The position numbers were made by a program, and so were the translations under genes. Below are positions 34,007 through 43,727 of a stretch of 64,000 bases of DNA, one piece after another. Source of the DNA: Spirosoma aureum. Lineage in GTDB: Bacteria > Bacteroidota > Bacteroidia > Cytophagales > Spirosomataceae. The stretch covers positions 1,510,501 through 1,574,500 of the forward strand of contig NZ_CP050063.1 of the NCBI RefSeq assembly GCF_011604685.1, in the 5' to 3' direction. The stretch's first letter is position 1. Each line of letters starts with the position of its first letter. The notes beneath the pieces were generated by a model, which saw nothing but the letters and a program-made list of their open reading frames with translations, had not been told where the DNA came from and searched no databases.

Positions 34007-35011
34007 ATGCAACTTTTTGATGTCATTATCGTTGGTGGTGGCCCCTGCGGGCTGGCCGCTGGTATTGAAGCAGCCAAAGCCGGGCTTAGTCATTTGATCC
34101 TGGAAATGGGTAGTCTGACCGAATCGATCCGGCAATATCCCCGGCGAATGCGCTTCTTTTCAACGGCCGAAAATATTGAAATTGGCGGACTACCTTTCCC
34201 GATTTCGGGGGTAAAAGCGGGTCGTGATGAAGCGTTGCAGTATTATCGGAAGGCAGCAGCTTATTATCACCTGAATTTTAAGTTATTCCAGACCGTTTGG
34301 GACGTTCAGAAAGAAGACGACCTGTTTACGGTTTCAACGACAACGGGTGAGCAGTATCAGGCCCGTAAGGTAATTATGGCTACGGGTTATTTTACCCGTC
34401 CGCGCTGGCTGGGTATTCCGGGCGAAAACCTGCCACATGTGTCGCACTACTACGACGAACCATTCAAATATTCGTTCACGAATGTAGTCATAATCGGGGC
34501 ATCCAATTCGGCGGTCGAAGCAGCACTTGAGTTGTATCGTCATGACGTGAACATAACAGTTGTTCATCGGGGTGAAGATTTCCGGAGTACGGTGAAATAT
34601 TGGCTTGTGCCAGACGTGAAAAACCGGGTAAAAGAAGGGAAAATCAAAACCGTATTCGACTCGGTGGTAACGCAGATCGGTGAGAAAACAGTAACCATAA
34701 ATAACCTGAAAACCGGGGAAGAAAGCCATCTGCCTGCTGATTTTGTATTGGTATTGACGGGTTATATTCCTGATGCTGAATTGCTTCGTCGCTGTGGTAT
34801 TGAACTGGATCCGGTTACGCAGGTGCCTGTCTATAACAAAGAAACCTTCGAAACGACTGTGCCTGGGCTCTACGTCTGTGGAACAGTTATGGCTGGAATT
34901 TATACTGAAAAAGTCTTTATCGAGAATGGTCGCGAACACGCTCAGTCGATCATCGATCACATTATGGGCCGCGAAGTGCATCAGGTAAAAGAACTGATTC
35001 AGCGCATCTGA
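34007..35011 (+). CDS. YpdA family flavin disulfide reductase (putative bacillithiol reductase)
   Basis: This 334-residue protein has an N-terminal FAD site (IIVGGGPCGLAAGIEAAKAG), MATGYFTRP, a central NADPH site (VVIIGASNSAVEAALELYR) and a C-terminal GLYVCGTVMAGIYTEKVFI motif. It lacks the CxxC redox pair of thioredoxin reductases, as expected for YpdA/Bdr, which reduces bacillithiol disulfide. The Cys in GGGPCG is conserved in that group. It implies, but does not prove, that the host makes bacillithiol. It is a single gene. Confidence 0.9.
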   Translation: MQLFDVIIVGGGPCGLAAGIEAAKAGLSHLILEMGSLTESIRQYPRRMRFFSTAENIEIGGLPFPISGVKAGRDEALQYYRKAAAYYHLNFKLFQTVWDVQKEDDLFTVSTTTGEQYQARKVIMATGYFTRPRWLGIPGENLPHVSHYYDEPFKYSFTNVVIIGASNSAVEAALELYRHDVNITVVHRGEDFRSTVKYWLVPDVKNRVKEGKIKTVFDSVVTQIGEKTVTINNLKTGEESHLPADFVLVLTGYIPDAELLRRCGIELDPVTQVPVYNKETFETTVPGLYVCGTVMAGIYTEKVFIENGREHAQSIIDHIMGREVHQVKELIQRI

Positions 35012-35160
35012 TAGCGTAACGCAAACGGCTTCTGTTACGGAGTCTGCCCATAGTCCCGTGGGCGTCAAAAGGTAGGACAGTAAATTCGATAGCCAACGGT
35101 GTTTACGTGTGAGCAAACACCAACTTGTAGGTCTCTGCTTAAACAATAGGGGCCAGGTTG

Positions 35161-35168
35161 TATTTTTG
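35161..35168 (+). promoter_or_regulatory. candidate -7 promoter box TATTTTTG
   Basis: It matches the Bacteroidota TAnnTTTG consensus and lies 18 nt before the GTG start of the glycosidase gene. No clear TTTG -33 box is found at the right distance, so support is weak. Confidence 0.3.
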
Positions 35169-35185
35169 CCCAAAAACGTACTTGC

Positions 35186-37621
35186 GTGAACGCCCTCCCT
35201 TGTGTCATTCGTCGGTTAAATCTGATAGCCGGATTGCTGTTTCTAGCCAATTCGCTATTTGCCCAGACATCCCCTTCCAACTGGACCAGCCAATACTGGC
35301 CCGCCCGCTGGATTTTGCATCCAACTGCTCCGTCCCGGCAGTATGGTATCTTTCATTTTCGGAAAACCATCGATCTGCCGCAGAAGCCCACCCGTTTTGT
35401 GGTTCATGTGTCGGCTGATAACCGCTATCGGCTGTTTGTCAATGGAAAAGCCGTAGCCATCGGGCCTGCCCGCAGTGATACGCAAAACTGGAATTACGAA
35501 ACCATCGATCTTGCACCATACCTACAGGCAGGAAAAAACACGTTGGCTGCACAGGTGTGGTACATGGGAGAAGGCGCTCCTTTTTCGCAGATGAGCTATC
35601 AGCTGGGTTTTTTGTTACAGGGTGATAGCGACACTGAAAAAATAGCCAACACAGACGCTAGCTGGAGAATACTGCATAATCCGGCTTATTCTCCCATCAG
35701 GAACGACATTCCTAAGCTTCGTACTTACATCGTTGTGGGTGATGGCGATCGAGTCGATGCCGCCACTTACCCCTGGGGCTGGGAACAGCCAAATTTTGAC
35801 GACAAAGCCTGGGTTTCTGCTAAGCCACTCGGTTTTCCGACCAAACCGCGTGGCCTGGGCACCGATGGAAACTGGGGATTAGTGCCTCGTACGATTCCCA
35901 TGATGGAGGAAAAAAGCGTTCGGCTGGCAACCGTTCGGCGGAGCGAAAACGGCAAAATGGAGAACGCTTTCCTGCAAGGGAAAGCACCTGTGACGGTTCC
36001 GGCCAATACAAAGGCGGTTTTCCTTCTGGATCAGGGCTATCTGACCAATGCATACCCGGAACTGACCGTTAGCAAAGGGAAAGGAGCTACCGTAACACTG
36101 GCGTATGCTGAGGCATTGATCGATGCTAAAGGGCTGAAAGGAAATCGAAACGCTATTGAAGGTCGCACGATGCGTGGTTTTGAGGATCAGTTCATTGCCG
36201 ATGGTAACAGCAAGCGTACATTCAGGCCGCTCTGGTTCCGTACCTATCGTTATCTGCAATTGACCGTTGATACCAAAGAGGAATCGCTTGTGCTGGATGA
36301 TCTGCTTGGGCAATTTACGGGTTATCCGTTCGAAGAAAAAGCTCGATTCGCAGCCAGTGACACTACCCTCAAATCGCTCTGGAATGTGGGTTGGCGAACA
36401 GCGCGGCTCTGTGCGGGCGAAAACTATTACGATTGCCCTTACTACGAACAGTTGCAGTATACGGGCGACACACGCATTCAATCAATGATTTCACTCTACG
36501 TAACGGGCGACGACCGACTGATGCGAAAAGCTATTACAGACTATGAACATAGCCGCTTTAACGACGGACTGACCCAAAGCCGCTACCCATCGGCTGATTT
36601 TCAGGTGATTCCAACTTTTTCATTGTTCTGGGTCTGTATGGTGCATGATTACTGGATGAACCGCCAGGACGATGCGTTTGTAAAGTCGATGCTGCCCGGA
36701 ATTCTGGGCGTACTGAACTGGCACGAACAGCGTATTGCCAAGACGGGCCTGAATGGTCCGCTGGAATGGTGGAATTTCGTAGACTGGTCGAAGTGGCAAA
36801 ACGCGAAAGACGAAGCAGCAGGGGGTGTTCCGGCCGGCGCGCGGAAAGGCGGGTCGAGTATTTTGTCGTTACAACAGGCGTATACCTACTTCCGGGCGGG
36901 CGATCTGCTATCGCATTATGGTCTGAACGAACGCGCTGAACACTATCGCGAATTAGGTCGTAAATTAAACAAAGCCGTGTTTGCTCAGTGCTGGGATGCC
37001 AGCCGGGGTCTTATTGCCGATACGCCCATATTACCTCCTGGTCAGCCCGGAAAAAACATATTCAGCCAGCACGCGAATATTCTTGCCGTATTAACGGATG
37101 CGGTGCCCGTTGCTCAGCAGGCAGCCTTGTTGCAAAAAGTGATGACGGAGAAAAACATCGGTTCCGATACATTGACCCAGGCAACTTTCTACTTCAAATA
37201 CTATCTGTTTGAAGCCATGAAGAAAACAGGTCTTGGCGATCAGTTCGTAGCGCAGTTGAAACCCTGGCGCGACATGCTGGCTATGGGTTTGACCACCTTT
37301 GCCGAGAATCCTGAACCGACCCGCTCTGATTGCCACGCCTGGAGTGCTTCACCACTCTATGAATTTTTATCGATCACCTGTGGAATCCGTCCGGCTGAGC
37401 CAGGATTTAAATCGGTGCGTATCGAGCCCTATCTGGGCGACCTGACAACGGTAGAAGGGCAGATGCCACATCCGCTGGGTGACATCGCTGTGCAGTTTCA
37501 GAAAACACCGACAGGTAGCCTGACCGGAACGATCACTTTGCCCGCCAATCTGACAGGTACACTCCGTTGGAAAGGAAAAGCCTTACCACTGAAAGCAGGT
37601 AAACAGACTGTGAGTTTATGA
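35186..37621 (+). CDS. GH78-type alpha-L-rhamnosidase-like glycoside hydrolase
   Basis: This 811-residue secreted enzyme has a signal peptide (LIAGLLFLANSLFAQ). Beta-sandwich N-terminal domains follow, with ADNRYRLFVNGKAVAIGPAR typical of GH78 carbohydrate-binding modules, and an (alpha/alpha)6 catalytic domain from about residue 390. In that domain ENYYDCPYYEQLQYTGDTR carries the acidic Asp/Glu cluster usual for the family, and DCHAWSASPLYEFLS lies near the end. It would release terminal rhamnose or related sugars in the periplasm. The GTG start is supported by signal-peptide position. Substrate is inferred from family only. Confidence 0.87.
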   Translation: MNALPCVIRRLNLIAGLLFLANSLFAQTSPSNWTSQYWPARWILHPTAPSRQYGIFHFRKTIDLPQKPTRFVVHVSADNRYRLFVNGKAVAIGPARSDTQNWNYETIDLAPYLQAGKNTLAAQVWYMGEGAPFSQMSYQLGFLLQGDSDTEKIANTDASWRILHNPAYSPIRNDIPKLRTYIVVGDGDRVDAATYPWGWEQPNFDDKAWVSAKPLGFPTKPRGLGTDGNWGLVPRTIPMMEEKSVRLATVRRSENGKMENAFLQGKAPVTVPANTKAVFLLDQGYLTNAYPELTVSKGKGATVTLAYAEALIDAKGLKGNRNAIEGRTMRGFEDQFIADGNSKRTFRPLWFRTYRYLQLTVDTKEESLVLDDLLGQFTGYPFEEKARFAASDTTLKSLWNVGWRTARLCAGENYYDCPYYEQLQYTGDTRIQSMISLYVTGDDRLMRKAITDYEHSRFNDGLTQSRYPSADFQVIPTFSLFWVCMVHDYWMNRQDDAFVKSMLPGILGVLNWHEQRIAKTGLNGPLEWWNFVDWSKWQNAKDEAAGGVPAGARKGGSSILSLQQAYTYFRAGDLLSHYGLNERAEHYRELGRKLNKAVFAQCWDASRGLIADTPILPPGQPGKNIFSQHANILAVLTDAVPVAQQAALLQKVMTEKNIGSDTLTQATFYFKYYLFEAMKKTGLGDQFVAQLKPWRDMLAMGLTTFAENPEPTRSDCHAWSASPLYEFLSITCGIRPAEPGFKSVRIEPYLGDLTTVEGQMPHPLGDIAVQFQKTPTGSLTGTITLPANLTGTLRWKGKALPLKAGKQTVSL

Positions 37622-37703
37622 ATACTTTGTTGTTAAGTAGTCTATATTGATATTTTTGTATAAATAAATATATTCTTATCCGGGATAACGATACTTTTGA
37701 TAA

Positions 37704-37764
37704 AAAAAACGCCTGATGCTAGTGCTCTGTACTTAATAGATCAGCATTACATTCGGCGTTTTTT
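37704..37764. terminator. long-loop hairpin terminator
   Basis: The outer stem AAAAAACGCC/GGCGTTTTTT is extended inward by ATGCT/AGCAT pairs around a 22-nt loop. It is located about 80 nt after the glycosidase stop. Confidence 0.6.
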
Positions 37765-37800
37765 GTATTTTTGTGGCTTACAAGTTACGGTGGGTATCGA

Positions 37801-37832
37801 AACGTCCGGGCATATTGGCCGGGCGTTTTTTG
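37801..37832 (+). terminator. second hairpin terminator
   Basis: The stem AACGTCCGG/CCGGGCGTT contains one G-U pair and is followed by a T run. Confidence 0.6.
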
Positions 37833-37942
37833 TTTAGTACTAAGGATACCAAAATGCATCTAAACCCTAATGCTTTCGCATAAAATTTTGGTTGTTGTGG
37901 CCAAATAAAAGAATATTTGTCATCCTCTTTGCACCCAAGACA

Positions 37943-38395
37943 ATGAAACTATTGCTCTGCTTAGTCCTCAATCTGGTACTTGTTTCGGTGGCCGTCAAGG
38001 CGCAGAAAATTCCAAAGGGAGCTGATGCCATTGAACTAACGACCACCTTAGCCGATTCTGCCCTGTTTGAATCGGTTCAGTCTTATCTGGAAGAGGCAGG
38101 ATTTGATATCGACGTTGCGAATGAAGAAGAAGGGGCGATCATAACTGAATACAGAACGATAACAGAGTTCAAAACAATCAGAGAACCCATTCAGATACGT
38201 CTGCTGGCCACACTCGAAAACGGAGTCATATTATTTAAAGGACAGGCAACTTCCCGAAATCCGGGTAACACCTACGAAAATGAACCGATCGTCAATGATG
38301 AATCGAGCAATGGAGCGTTTCTATTTATAAACGAAATAATAAACAGCTACGCTAAAACGCTGGATCAGGCAACGATAGAATACAATGTACCCTGA
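37943..38395 (+). CDS. small secreted protein, unknown
   Basis: This 150-residue protein has a clear signal peptide (MKLLLCLVLNLVLVSVAVKAQ). The mature domain is mixed alpha/beta and acidic, with LADSALFESVQSYLEEAGFD and a central strand-rich region, reminiscent of DUF4468/TBP-like small lipoproteins but not diagnostic. The ATG at 37943 was chosen because it gives the signal peptide; the longer frame adds 17 non-signal residues. It is a single gene. Confidence 0.65.
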   Translation: MKLLLCLVLNLVLVSVAVKAQKIPKGADAIELTTTLADSALFESVQSYLEEAGFDIDVANEEEGAIITEYRTITEFKTIREPIQIRLLATLENGVILFKGQATSRNPGNTYENEPIVNDESSNGAFLFINEIINSYAKTLDQATIEYNVP

Positions 38396-38782
38396 GTAGG
38401 TAGCCATTGTATCAAAAAAGGATCTGCCCCTATCCAGAGTCAAACACTTGCCTTATACACTCGGTTAGTCGCTTGTGCCTGTGTGTGGGCACTGTGTTAA
38501 AGTACACTACCAAGGAGGGCCCGGTTTATACCGGGCTTTTTTGTGAAAATAGCAAGGCGAATCCGCCTGAAGCGGCCCTATTGCCCGTTAATGTATACAA
38601 ATCAGGAAGATTTTTGTAATAAGTGAGTAACGAACAACTTATTTCAGTTAACTATGGTTCAATAAGAAATAGATTGATTTAATTATACTTATAATCAGGC
38701 TATTTGATCTAAAAAGGGCATCATTCTCGATATAAAATCATGATGTTATAACATGGTAAGCCCACGGGAATAAACACGAACT
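38396..38782. other. intergenic before the cold-shock-domain gene
   Basis: Apart from the hairpin terminator at 38517-38542, I see no gene. The second half is AT-rich and probably holds the promoter and leader of the cold-shock-domain gene; long leaders are common for such genes. A 70-codon frame (38407-38619) runs across the terminator and is not credible. Confidence 0.55.
38517..38542 (+). terminator. rho-independent terminator
   Basis: The stem GCCCGGT/ACCGGGC has a 4-nt loop and is followed by T6, about 120 nt after the secreted-protein stop. Confidence 0.75.
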
Positions 38783-39226
38783 ATGGAAACGTTCAGTAAA
38801 AAAGAAAAAGAAAAGCAAAGACAAAAAAAGAGAAAAGATAAGCAGGAAAAGAGAGAGGACCGTAAAGCGAATGCCCAGAAAGGTCAACCTCTTGACCAGA
38901 TGCTGGCATACGTCGATGAGAACGGCAATATTTCGTCTACTCCTCCCGATCCCAGAAGAAAGAGACAAATCAACGAAGAAGACATACAGCTTGGCGTTGC
39001 TAAACAGGAAGATGAAGCTGCTCCAGACGTGATCCGCCAGGGAGTAGTTACATTCTTTAACGCATCGAAGGGTTATGGCTTCATCAAAGACCTACAGTCT
39101 CAGGACAGTATTTTTGTGCACATAAATGCACTGATCGATCCCATCAACGAACAGGATAAGGTGAGCTTTTCAATTACCAGAACGCCAAAAGGCCCCAATG
39201 CAATTGATGTTAGAAAAGCCGTATAA
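38783..39226 (+). CDS. cold-shock-domain protein with a basic N-terminal extension
   Basis: This 147-residue protein has an N-terminal 30 residues that are almost entirely Lys/Glu/Arg (KKEKEKQRQKKRKDKQEKRE). A linker follows, then a cold-shock domain at about residues 84-147: GVVTFFNASKGYGFIKD carries RNP1 and SIFVHINAL carries RNP2. The second half of the domain is shortened but the RNA-binding aromatics are present. It likely binds single-stranded RNA, with the basic tail adding affinity. Such extended CSD proteins are frequent in Bacteroidota. It is monocistronic. Confidence 0.88.
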   Translation: METFSKKEKEKQRQKKRKDKQEKREDRKANAQKGQPLDQMLAYVDENGNISSTPPDPRRKRQINEEDIQLGVAKQEDEAAPDVIRQGVVTFFNASKGYGFIKDLQSQDSIFVHINALIDPINEQDKVSFSITRTPKGPNAIDVRKAV

Positions 39227-39346
39227 GCTGGCTGAGGCTAATACTATTGCATGCGCTGTATTTTTTATTTCTGTTAATGAGTACAAAGTTGGCATAGCTA
39301 CCTAAAGAATGTGTCTTTAGGAGACTTTTTTCTTATCACCCAAATC

Positions 39347-39535
39347 ATGTCCAAACTTATTTATACATCCATTCCTCCTACTACAGACAACGCCTACTGG
39401 ATGCTCAAATTTTCGGATGGCAAAACCAGTATTTATGTACCGCGTGATAAAGAACTTGACCGGCAATTAAAGATTAAGTTCCAGGCAGAAGTAGCTGCGC
39501 GAACCTCCGTAAGGCGAAAAAAAGACAATCGGTAG
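39347..39535 (+). CDS. small hypothetical protein
   Basis: This 62-residue basic protein (MSKLIYTSIPPTTDNAYWML start, KKDNR end) has no signal peptide or membrane segment. The start at 39347 is preferred over a longer frame because the upstream codons carry an unrelated TTTTTCTTATC stretch. It follows the cold-shock-domain gene on the same strand by 120 nt. The family is not recognised. Confidence 0.5.
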   Translation: MSKLIYTSIPPTTDNAYWMLKFSDGKTSIYVPRDKELDRQLKIKFQAEVAARTSVRRKKDNR

Positions 39536-40121
39536 GTTGTCTTGCCAGAACGCTGAATGTAGGATAAGGTACACAGGAGAACTATGGATGTATCATTAGG
39601 GCTGGCCGGGTAGTTCGGAGATTCGTTCTATTACTACTCATGTCCCTGTCAGACGTTGCCCATAAAGCCAGCGTGATTTTGTTATGAACGCTCTACCTCC
39701 TCAATGCCAGAGCGTTCAGAGTATGTATAGATAGAAGAAGCAGTCGTAATCTGGGCAAGGCACTCGCTCAGATTGACGACCGTTTTTGTATGCCCTCAAC
39801 GCCAATTAGTTAAGGCTATATAAAAAGAAATAGGCCACCCCCGAAAGAGCAGCCCGCGAAAAGAAAAGTGTTATCAATCATTCTTACGTGAAAAGAGATT
39901 TTTCAGATTTCTTTGGAAGAAACTTTTTTTCAGAAAGCCACCTACATTTTCTCCTTAAAGAGATTATTTCTGTGTAATTGATTGGTTATCAAGGGGTAGT
40001 TTTTTTTGAGGAGTGGTGAAATTTTTTTAATTGTTAGCAATTAATTTGCGTTTGAAATCACGAGTCACAAAGGCCCGGAGTTTGTCTGAACGTATTTTGC
40101 CAACTTTACTGAGTTATTAAT
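39536..40121. other. 586-bp intergenic, no gene seen
   Basis: This is the longest apparently non-coding stretch outside the accessory region. It contains a 10-bp perfect hairpin TGAACGCTCT/AGAGCGTTCA (39685-39694, 39709-39718), and AT-rich sequence toward 40121. No tRNA or known RNA fold was recognised by eye. An unannotated small RNA is possible. Confidence 0.5.
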
Positions 40122-41480
40122 TCAGTTAAATTTCTCCAGTAATCCTGCCATCATTTCCTCAAAATAGGCTCCGTTGTAAGGGCCAAACCAGTTCATGTCG
40201 CGGATTTCGTAGGCTTGCCGATCGTAATAACGATCGGGTGTAATATAGCCGATATAGCCACCATCGAAGCTGGTCACCATCAGGTGAAGTCCTTTTTTTG
40301 CTGCCAGTGGGTGAAGCTCGGCCGCTAATTCCCCGGAAAAGTCGCAGGGAGTACCGAGCAGTACGGTTTCGCCAATGCGTAGGGCTTTTAAGTCGGACGG
40401 ATAATCGCCATAAAGCGCATAAAACAACCACGGGCGAACCCGCCAGTTTCCGATCACGCGTGGGTTCGGCTCGCGTAGACCGAGCGGTAACGTCAGTATC
40501 GATAACGTACTGTCTGGATGAGTCTGAATCGTTGGCATCGTGCGTTCAATGCGTATGGCCAGATCGCCCGCATAATTACGAATCTCCTGAAAGTCGGTTT
40601 TTCCCCGTGGTTTGGGTGCGGTACTGCCAACCGCTCCGGCCAGAAACAGGGCAAACGTAGCCGATTTTTTCTCCAATCGATCGACCAGTGAACCGGGGTA
40701 ATCGCGACTGAGATAAGCACTATTGTCGCCGTCGAAAAGTGTTGGGTGACCAGCAAATGAGCAAAGTAGTGCCGACTCCCCGGACTTTTTCCGAAGCTCC
40801 AGCAGCCTGATTTTTCCATCGAGTGGGCCCGTAGGACCCGACGAACTAAGTCGGTTCGAAATAAGGTCCGTAGCATCGGTTTCGCCAAAGCCGATTTGAA
40901 CAGGCGCCATGTTCGATTGGGCCTTGCGAATAGCCGCCAGAATGCCGTTGGTAATGAGCGTCACGATTTTTTCATCATAACTTCCGGCAATCAATTGACC
41001 AACCAAACGGGGTGCCCAGCCGCCAATGCTGTTGTGTGAATGGATAGCGCCCATATAGAGGTTTTCCCATTGAAGACCAACCTCTGGTAAGCGTTTTTTG
41101 AGCGCTTCAGCTACCGTTGGGGGCGTGATGACGAGGTCCAGAGCTATTACGGCTACTTTCGTGCCGCCATTGTCGAGCATGATCGCCCGAACAAAAATCG
41201 AATCGCTGATAATCTTCCAGTGTTTTCCTAACCGTTCGCCATACCCGCCAGTCGGTGTCGTGTAGGATGGCGTAATGTTGACTTTGGCCCAGCCCGCCCG
41301 AAGCGGTTGCCTGCCAGCAGGCGGAACCTGAAGCATGGCGAGTCGCTGTTTGGTTTGGGCGTAGTACGGCATCTCACGATATGGCGTTTCGTCTACAGGC
41401 GCCAGACTGATAGCCAGAAATAAGAGAAGGAATACAAGCAGTCCGAGCAGGACTCTAAAAACTATACGAAGGAATTTCAT
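40122..41480 (-). CDS. neutral/alkaline ceramidase-like hydrolase
   Basis: This 452-residue protein has one N-terminal transmembrane helix (FLRIVFRVLLGLLVFLLLFL), probably an uncleaved anchor. The neutral-ceramidase fold follows: AGWAKVNITPSYTTPTGGYG, VRAIMLDNGGTKVAVIALD, and MGAIHSHNSIGGW with the zinc-binding His pair. The usual large C-terminal domain is reduced. Neutral ceramidases hydrolyse ceramide; smaller Bacteroidota homologues have unproven substrates. The ATG at 41480 is chosen because the upstream frame lacks a plausible signal. It is a single gene. Confidence 0.82.
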   Translation of the reverse strand: MKFLRIVFRVLLGLLVFLLLFLAISLAPVDETPYREMPYYAQTKQRLAMLQVPPAGRQPLRAGWAKVNITPSYTTPTGGYGERLGKHWKIISDSIFVRAIMLDNGGTKVAVIALDLVITPPTVAEALKKRLPEVGLQWENLYMGAIHSHNSIGGWAPRLVGQLIAGSYDEKIVTLITNGILAAIRKAQSNMAPVQIGFGETDATDLISNRLSSSGPTGPLDGKIRLLELRKKSGESALLCSFAGHPTLFDGDNSAYLSRDYPGSLVDRLEKKSATFALFLAGAVGSTAPKPRGKTDFQEIRNYAGDLAIRIERTMPTIQTHPDSTLSILTLPLGLREPNPRVIGNWRVRPWLFYALYGDYPSDLKALRIGETVLLGTPCDFSGELAAELHPLAAKKGLHLMVTSFDGGYIGYITPDRYYDRQAYEIRDMNWFGPYNGAYFEEMMAGLLEKFN

Positions 41481-41634
41481 ACCGGCTGTGCCACCGACAC
41501 TGGCGAATTTACCCGCAAGCAACAAAAAAAGAGTCGGATGGGAAAGGAAAACAAGAAAGGCACCAGAGAAAACTCCGATGCCTTTCATCACCTTGCCGGT
41601 TTCCCGGCCTCCCTATACGTGGCCGCAATTGGGT

Positions 41635-42372
41635 TTAAGCCAAAAACGGCTTCACGATGGCTAGTACCGCATCTTTGGTGAGCGGTTCATCGAATGCTTC
41701 ACGGATGGCATCGTCTGATTTGCCCGTCAGCGTTTTCAGGTTAATTCCGGCCTGGGTGAACGACGTCTGCGTGGTATCAGAAACCCAGCCTTTCATTCCC
41801 TGCATCCGGCGGATTTCTGATGCGTGCCGGGCTTCAACGGAGTGAATTTGAAGGGCTATCTGCAAAATATCTTTGTCATTGATCAGGGTTGCCGCCTGAC
41901 CTTTGTAGGCTTGCACGCCTGTATCTTCAAAGGCACGGGCAGTGGCAAGAAAGGTCGTGTAATTCGTAAACGTACCGGCAGGGAACTTAAACGTCGGCTT
42001 GGCTACTGCTCCGGCTCCCAGCGCCGTTTTCAGCAGATTTACGTGGGCCGTTTCGTGTTTGCTGATCTGGCTGATAACTGTTCTGTCGGCGGCCGGAACA
42101 AGGCCGGCCGCTGCGAGTCCCGTTCTGTAAAATTCGTCTTCGAGGTATTCGAGCGTCAGCGCAAAATTCGCTACCTCAATAGCTGCTGCCGACGGTGGAG
42201 TCGTAGCCTGAGCAAACGCCTGATTGAATGTGGTAGCCACAAGCGTAGGAATAGCTGCCGCTGCCAGATTTGTACCGTATTTAATCAGATTCCGACGCGA
42301 ATAAAAGCTGTATCGCTCAGTCGCTTCGGGATCAAATTGCTCAATTTCAGAGAAGATTTTAAATAAATTCAT
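41635..42372 (-). CDS. Tat-exported ferritin-like domain protein
   Basis: This 245-residue protein has a twin-arginine signal (SRRNLIKYGTNLAAAAIPTL, cleavage near AFAQ). The ferritin-like four-helix bundle follows, with LEYLEDEFYRTGL, ISKHETAHVNLL and IHSVEARHASEIRRM providing the carboxylate and His positions of a di-metal site. The family includes the desiccation-related PCC13-62-type proteins. It lies 15 nt after the stop of a homologue, so the two form an operon. Its function in this organism is unknown; metal or redox stress is plausible. Confidence 0.85.
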   Translation of the reverse strand: MNLFKIFSEIEQFDPEATERYSFYSRRNLIKYGTNLAAAAIPTLVATTFNQAFAQATTPPSAAAIEVANFALTLEYLEDEFYRTGLAAAGLVPAADRTVISQISKHETAHVNLLKTALGAGAVAKPTFKFPAGTFTNYTTFLATARAFEDTGVQAYKGQAATLINDKDILQIALQIHSVEARHASEIRRMQGMKGWVSDTTQTSFTQAGINLKTLTGKSDDAIREAFDEPLTKDAVLAIVKPFLA

Positions 42373-42387
42373 GGCGTTGTGTCAGGT

Positions 42388-43107
42388 TTAGGCGGTTGGA
42401 AGATTGGCACCGCTCAAGGGTGTTTGCACAAATTTTTGTGCGGTTGGTAATACATCCGCTGGTTTGGTCGCTGGATCAAGACCCGTTGTGGGTGCAACAA
42501 TGTCGTCACCGGCAAAGTCGGCTGATTTTGGATTGAGCAGGTCGCGGATGGCCGCTGCATGACGAGCTTCTACTGACACAATTTTGCCCGCTAAGACTAA
42601 ATAATTGGGATCTTTAATCAGGCGACCGGCACCATTGTAGGCCGATACCCCCAGATCTTCGAATGCTTTAGCAGTCCCTAATACACTGGCTCGATCACTG
42701 AAGTTGATACCCGTAAAATTCGGCGTCAGGTCTGTGATGCGATTTGCTACAGGAATCGCTGCTTTGAAGAACTCGCGGTGAATGATCTCATGATCGCGAA
42801 TGTCGGTCAACAGGGTTTTTTCTGCATCGGTGATGCCCGTATACGGAGTAGCGATTACCTGGGTGTAGAAAGCCGCTTCCAACTGCTCGAGCGCATAAGC
42901 GTAATTGAGAATACCGATATCACCCATCCCTAAATCGACCGATGAGGGGACTGTTGTTGGATTCTCTTCATCTTTACAGGAGGCTAAAACAGCACCTCCG
43001 GCTACCGCAGCCCCGGCGTATCGTAGAAATAACCGGCGTCCTACCATCACCGGCTCCAACTGACCCGGCAACATGGTCAAGCCCGAATCTTTCTGTTCTT
43101 TGCTCAT
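42388..43107 (-). CDS. Tat-exported ferritin-like lipoprotein
   Basis: This 239-residue paralogue of the next gene has a combined Tat and lipoprotein signal (GRRLFLRYAGAAVAGGAVLASC). Its ferritin-like bundle contains YALEQLEAAFYTQ, IRDHEIIHREFF and VSVEARHAAAIRDL, keeping the EH and ExxH motifs. The start at 43107 (MSKEQKDSG) was chosen because the signal begins soon after; the longer frame adds 55 residues with no match. It is the first gene of the two-gene operon. One copy is probably membrane-anchored and the other soluble. Confidence 0.85.
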   Translation of the reverse strand: MSKEQKDSGLTMLPGQLEPVMVGRRLFLRYAGAAVAGGAVLASCKDEENPTTVPSSVDLGMGDIGILNYAYALEQLEAAFYTQVIATPYTGITDAEKTLLTDIRDHEIIHREFFKAAIPVANRITDLTPNFTGINFSDRASVLGTAKAFEDLGVSAYNGAGRLIKDPNYLVLAGKIVSVEARHAAAIRDLLNPKSADFAGDDIVAPTTGLDPATKPADVLPTAQKFVQTPLSGANLPTA

Positions 43108-43328
43108 ACTGAGTAAAAAGTTATGTGTCGAAAAGACCGTGTTTTTCAAACGGTTCAGTAGACTTACGGCGATGGTTCCCAATTGGATTTCTTTACCTGT
43201 ATAAACACGACTTTGCCCGCTCCAATAAAATTCGTTTACCTTGGATACCAGATCGGTAAGCTGCCGTAACAATTTCGACGCTATGTAGATTACTTATCAG
43301 ACTAATACGACATATACCAATCGGGACT

Positions 43329-43727
43329 ATGGATCAACTGGAACAAAACAAGAAGAATGCTATTGGCTTCTACGATCTTATGTTTAATCAATGCCAGCCA
43401 GCAGAGGCCATTGCGAAGTATGTTGGAGAGACATACATCCAGCATAATCCAATGGTTGCCGATGGCAAAGAGGGCTTTATTGCCTATTTTGAACAGATGA
43501 ACAAGGCGTATCCGGGTAAGCGGATGGACGTAAAGCGAGCCATTGCTGAGGGTAATTTAGTGGTGCTTCACTGTTTTCAGCAATGGCCGACTGCCGATGG
43601 TACAGGCATCGAAGATTGGGCCGGAATCGACATTTTTCGTTTTGACGATGCCGGTAAAATTGTTGAACACTGGGATGTTCTACAGCTTGTGCCAGGCACG
43701 TCTGCAAACGCCAATACGATGTTTTAA
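43329..43727 (+). CDS. SnoaL-like/NTF2-fold protein
   Basis: This 132-residue protein has the NTF2/SnoaL fold: [40 protein letters not shown], and [20 protein letters not shown] with the conserved HWD. Such proteins are aldolase/cyclase-like or of unknown function and are common as free-standing stress-associated enzymes. It is divergent from the ferritin-like operon, 220 nt away. The substrate is unknown. Confidence 0.88.
   Translation: MDQLEQNKKNAIGFYDLMFNQCQPAEAIAKYVGETYIQHNPMVADGKEGFIAYFEQMNKAYPGKRMDVKRAIAEGNLVVLHCFQQWPTADGTGIEDWAGIDIFRFDDAGKIVEHWDVLQLVPGTSANANTMF

Larger units (their letters stand above)
37622..37942. other. intergenic with two hairpins, no gene seen
   Basis: This stretch between the glycosidase and the next secreted protein is AT-rich and holds two hairpins (37704-37764 and 37801-37832). 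There is no credible reading frame. Confidence 0.55.

Noticed and set aside
34334..35173. 279-residue minus-strand frame opposite ypdA
   Set aside because: It is a shadow of the intact YpdA frame; no motif, and rich in residues typical of antisense frames.
38407..38619. 70-residue plus-strand frame
   Set aside because: It runs through a rho-independent terminator and shows no protein-like pattern.
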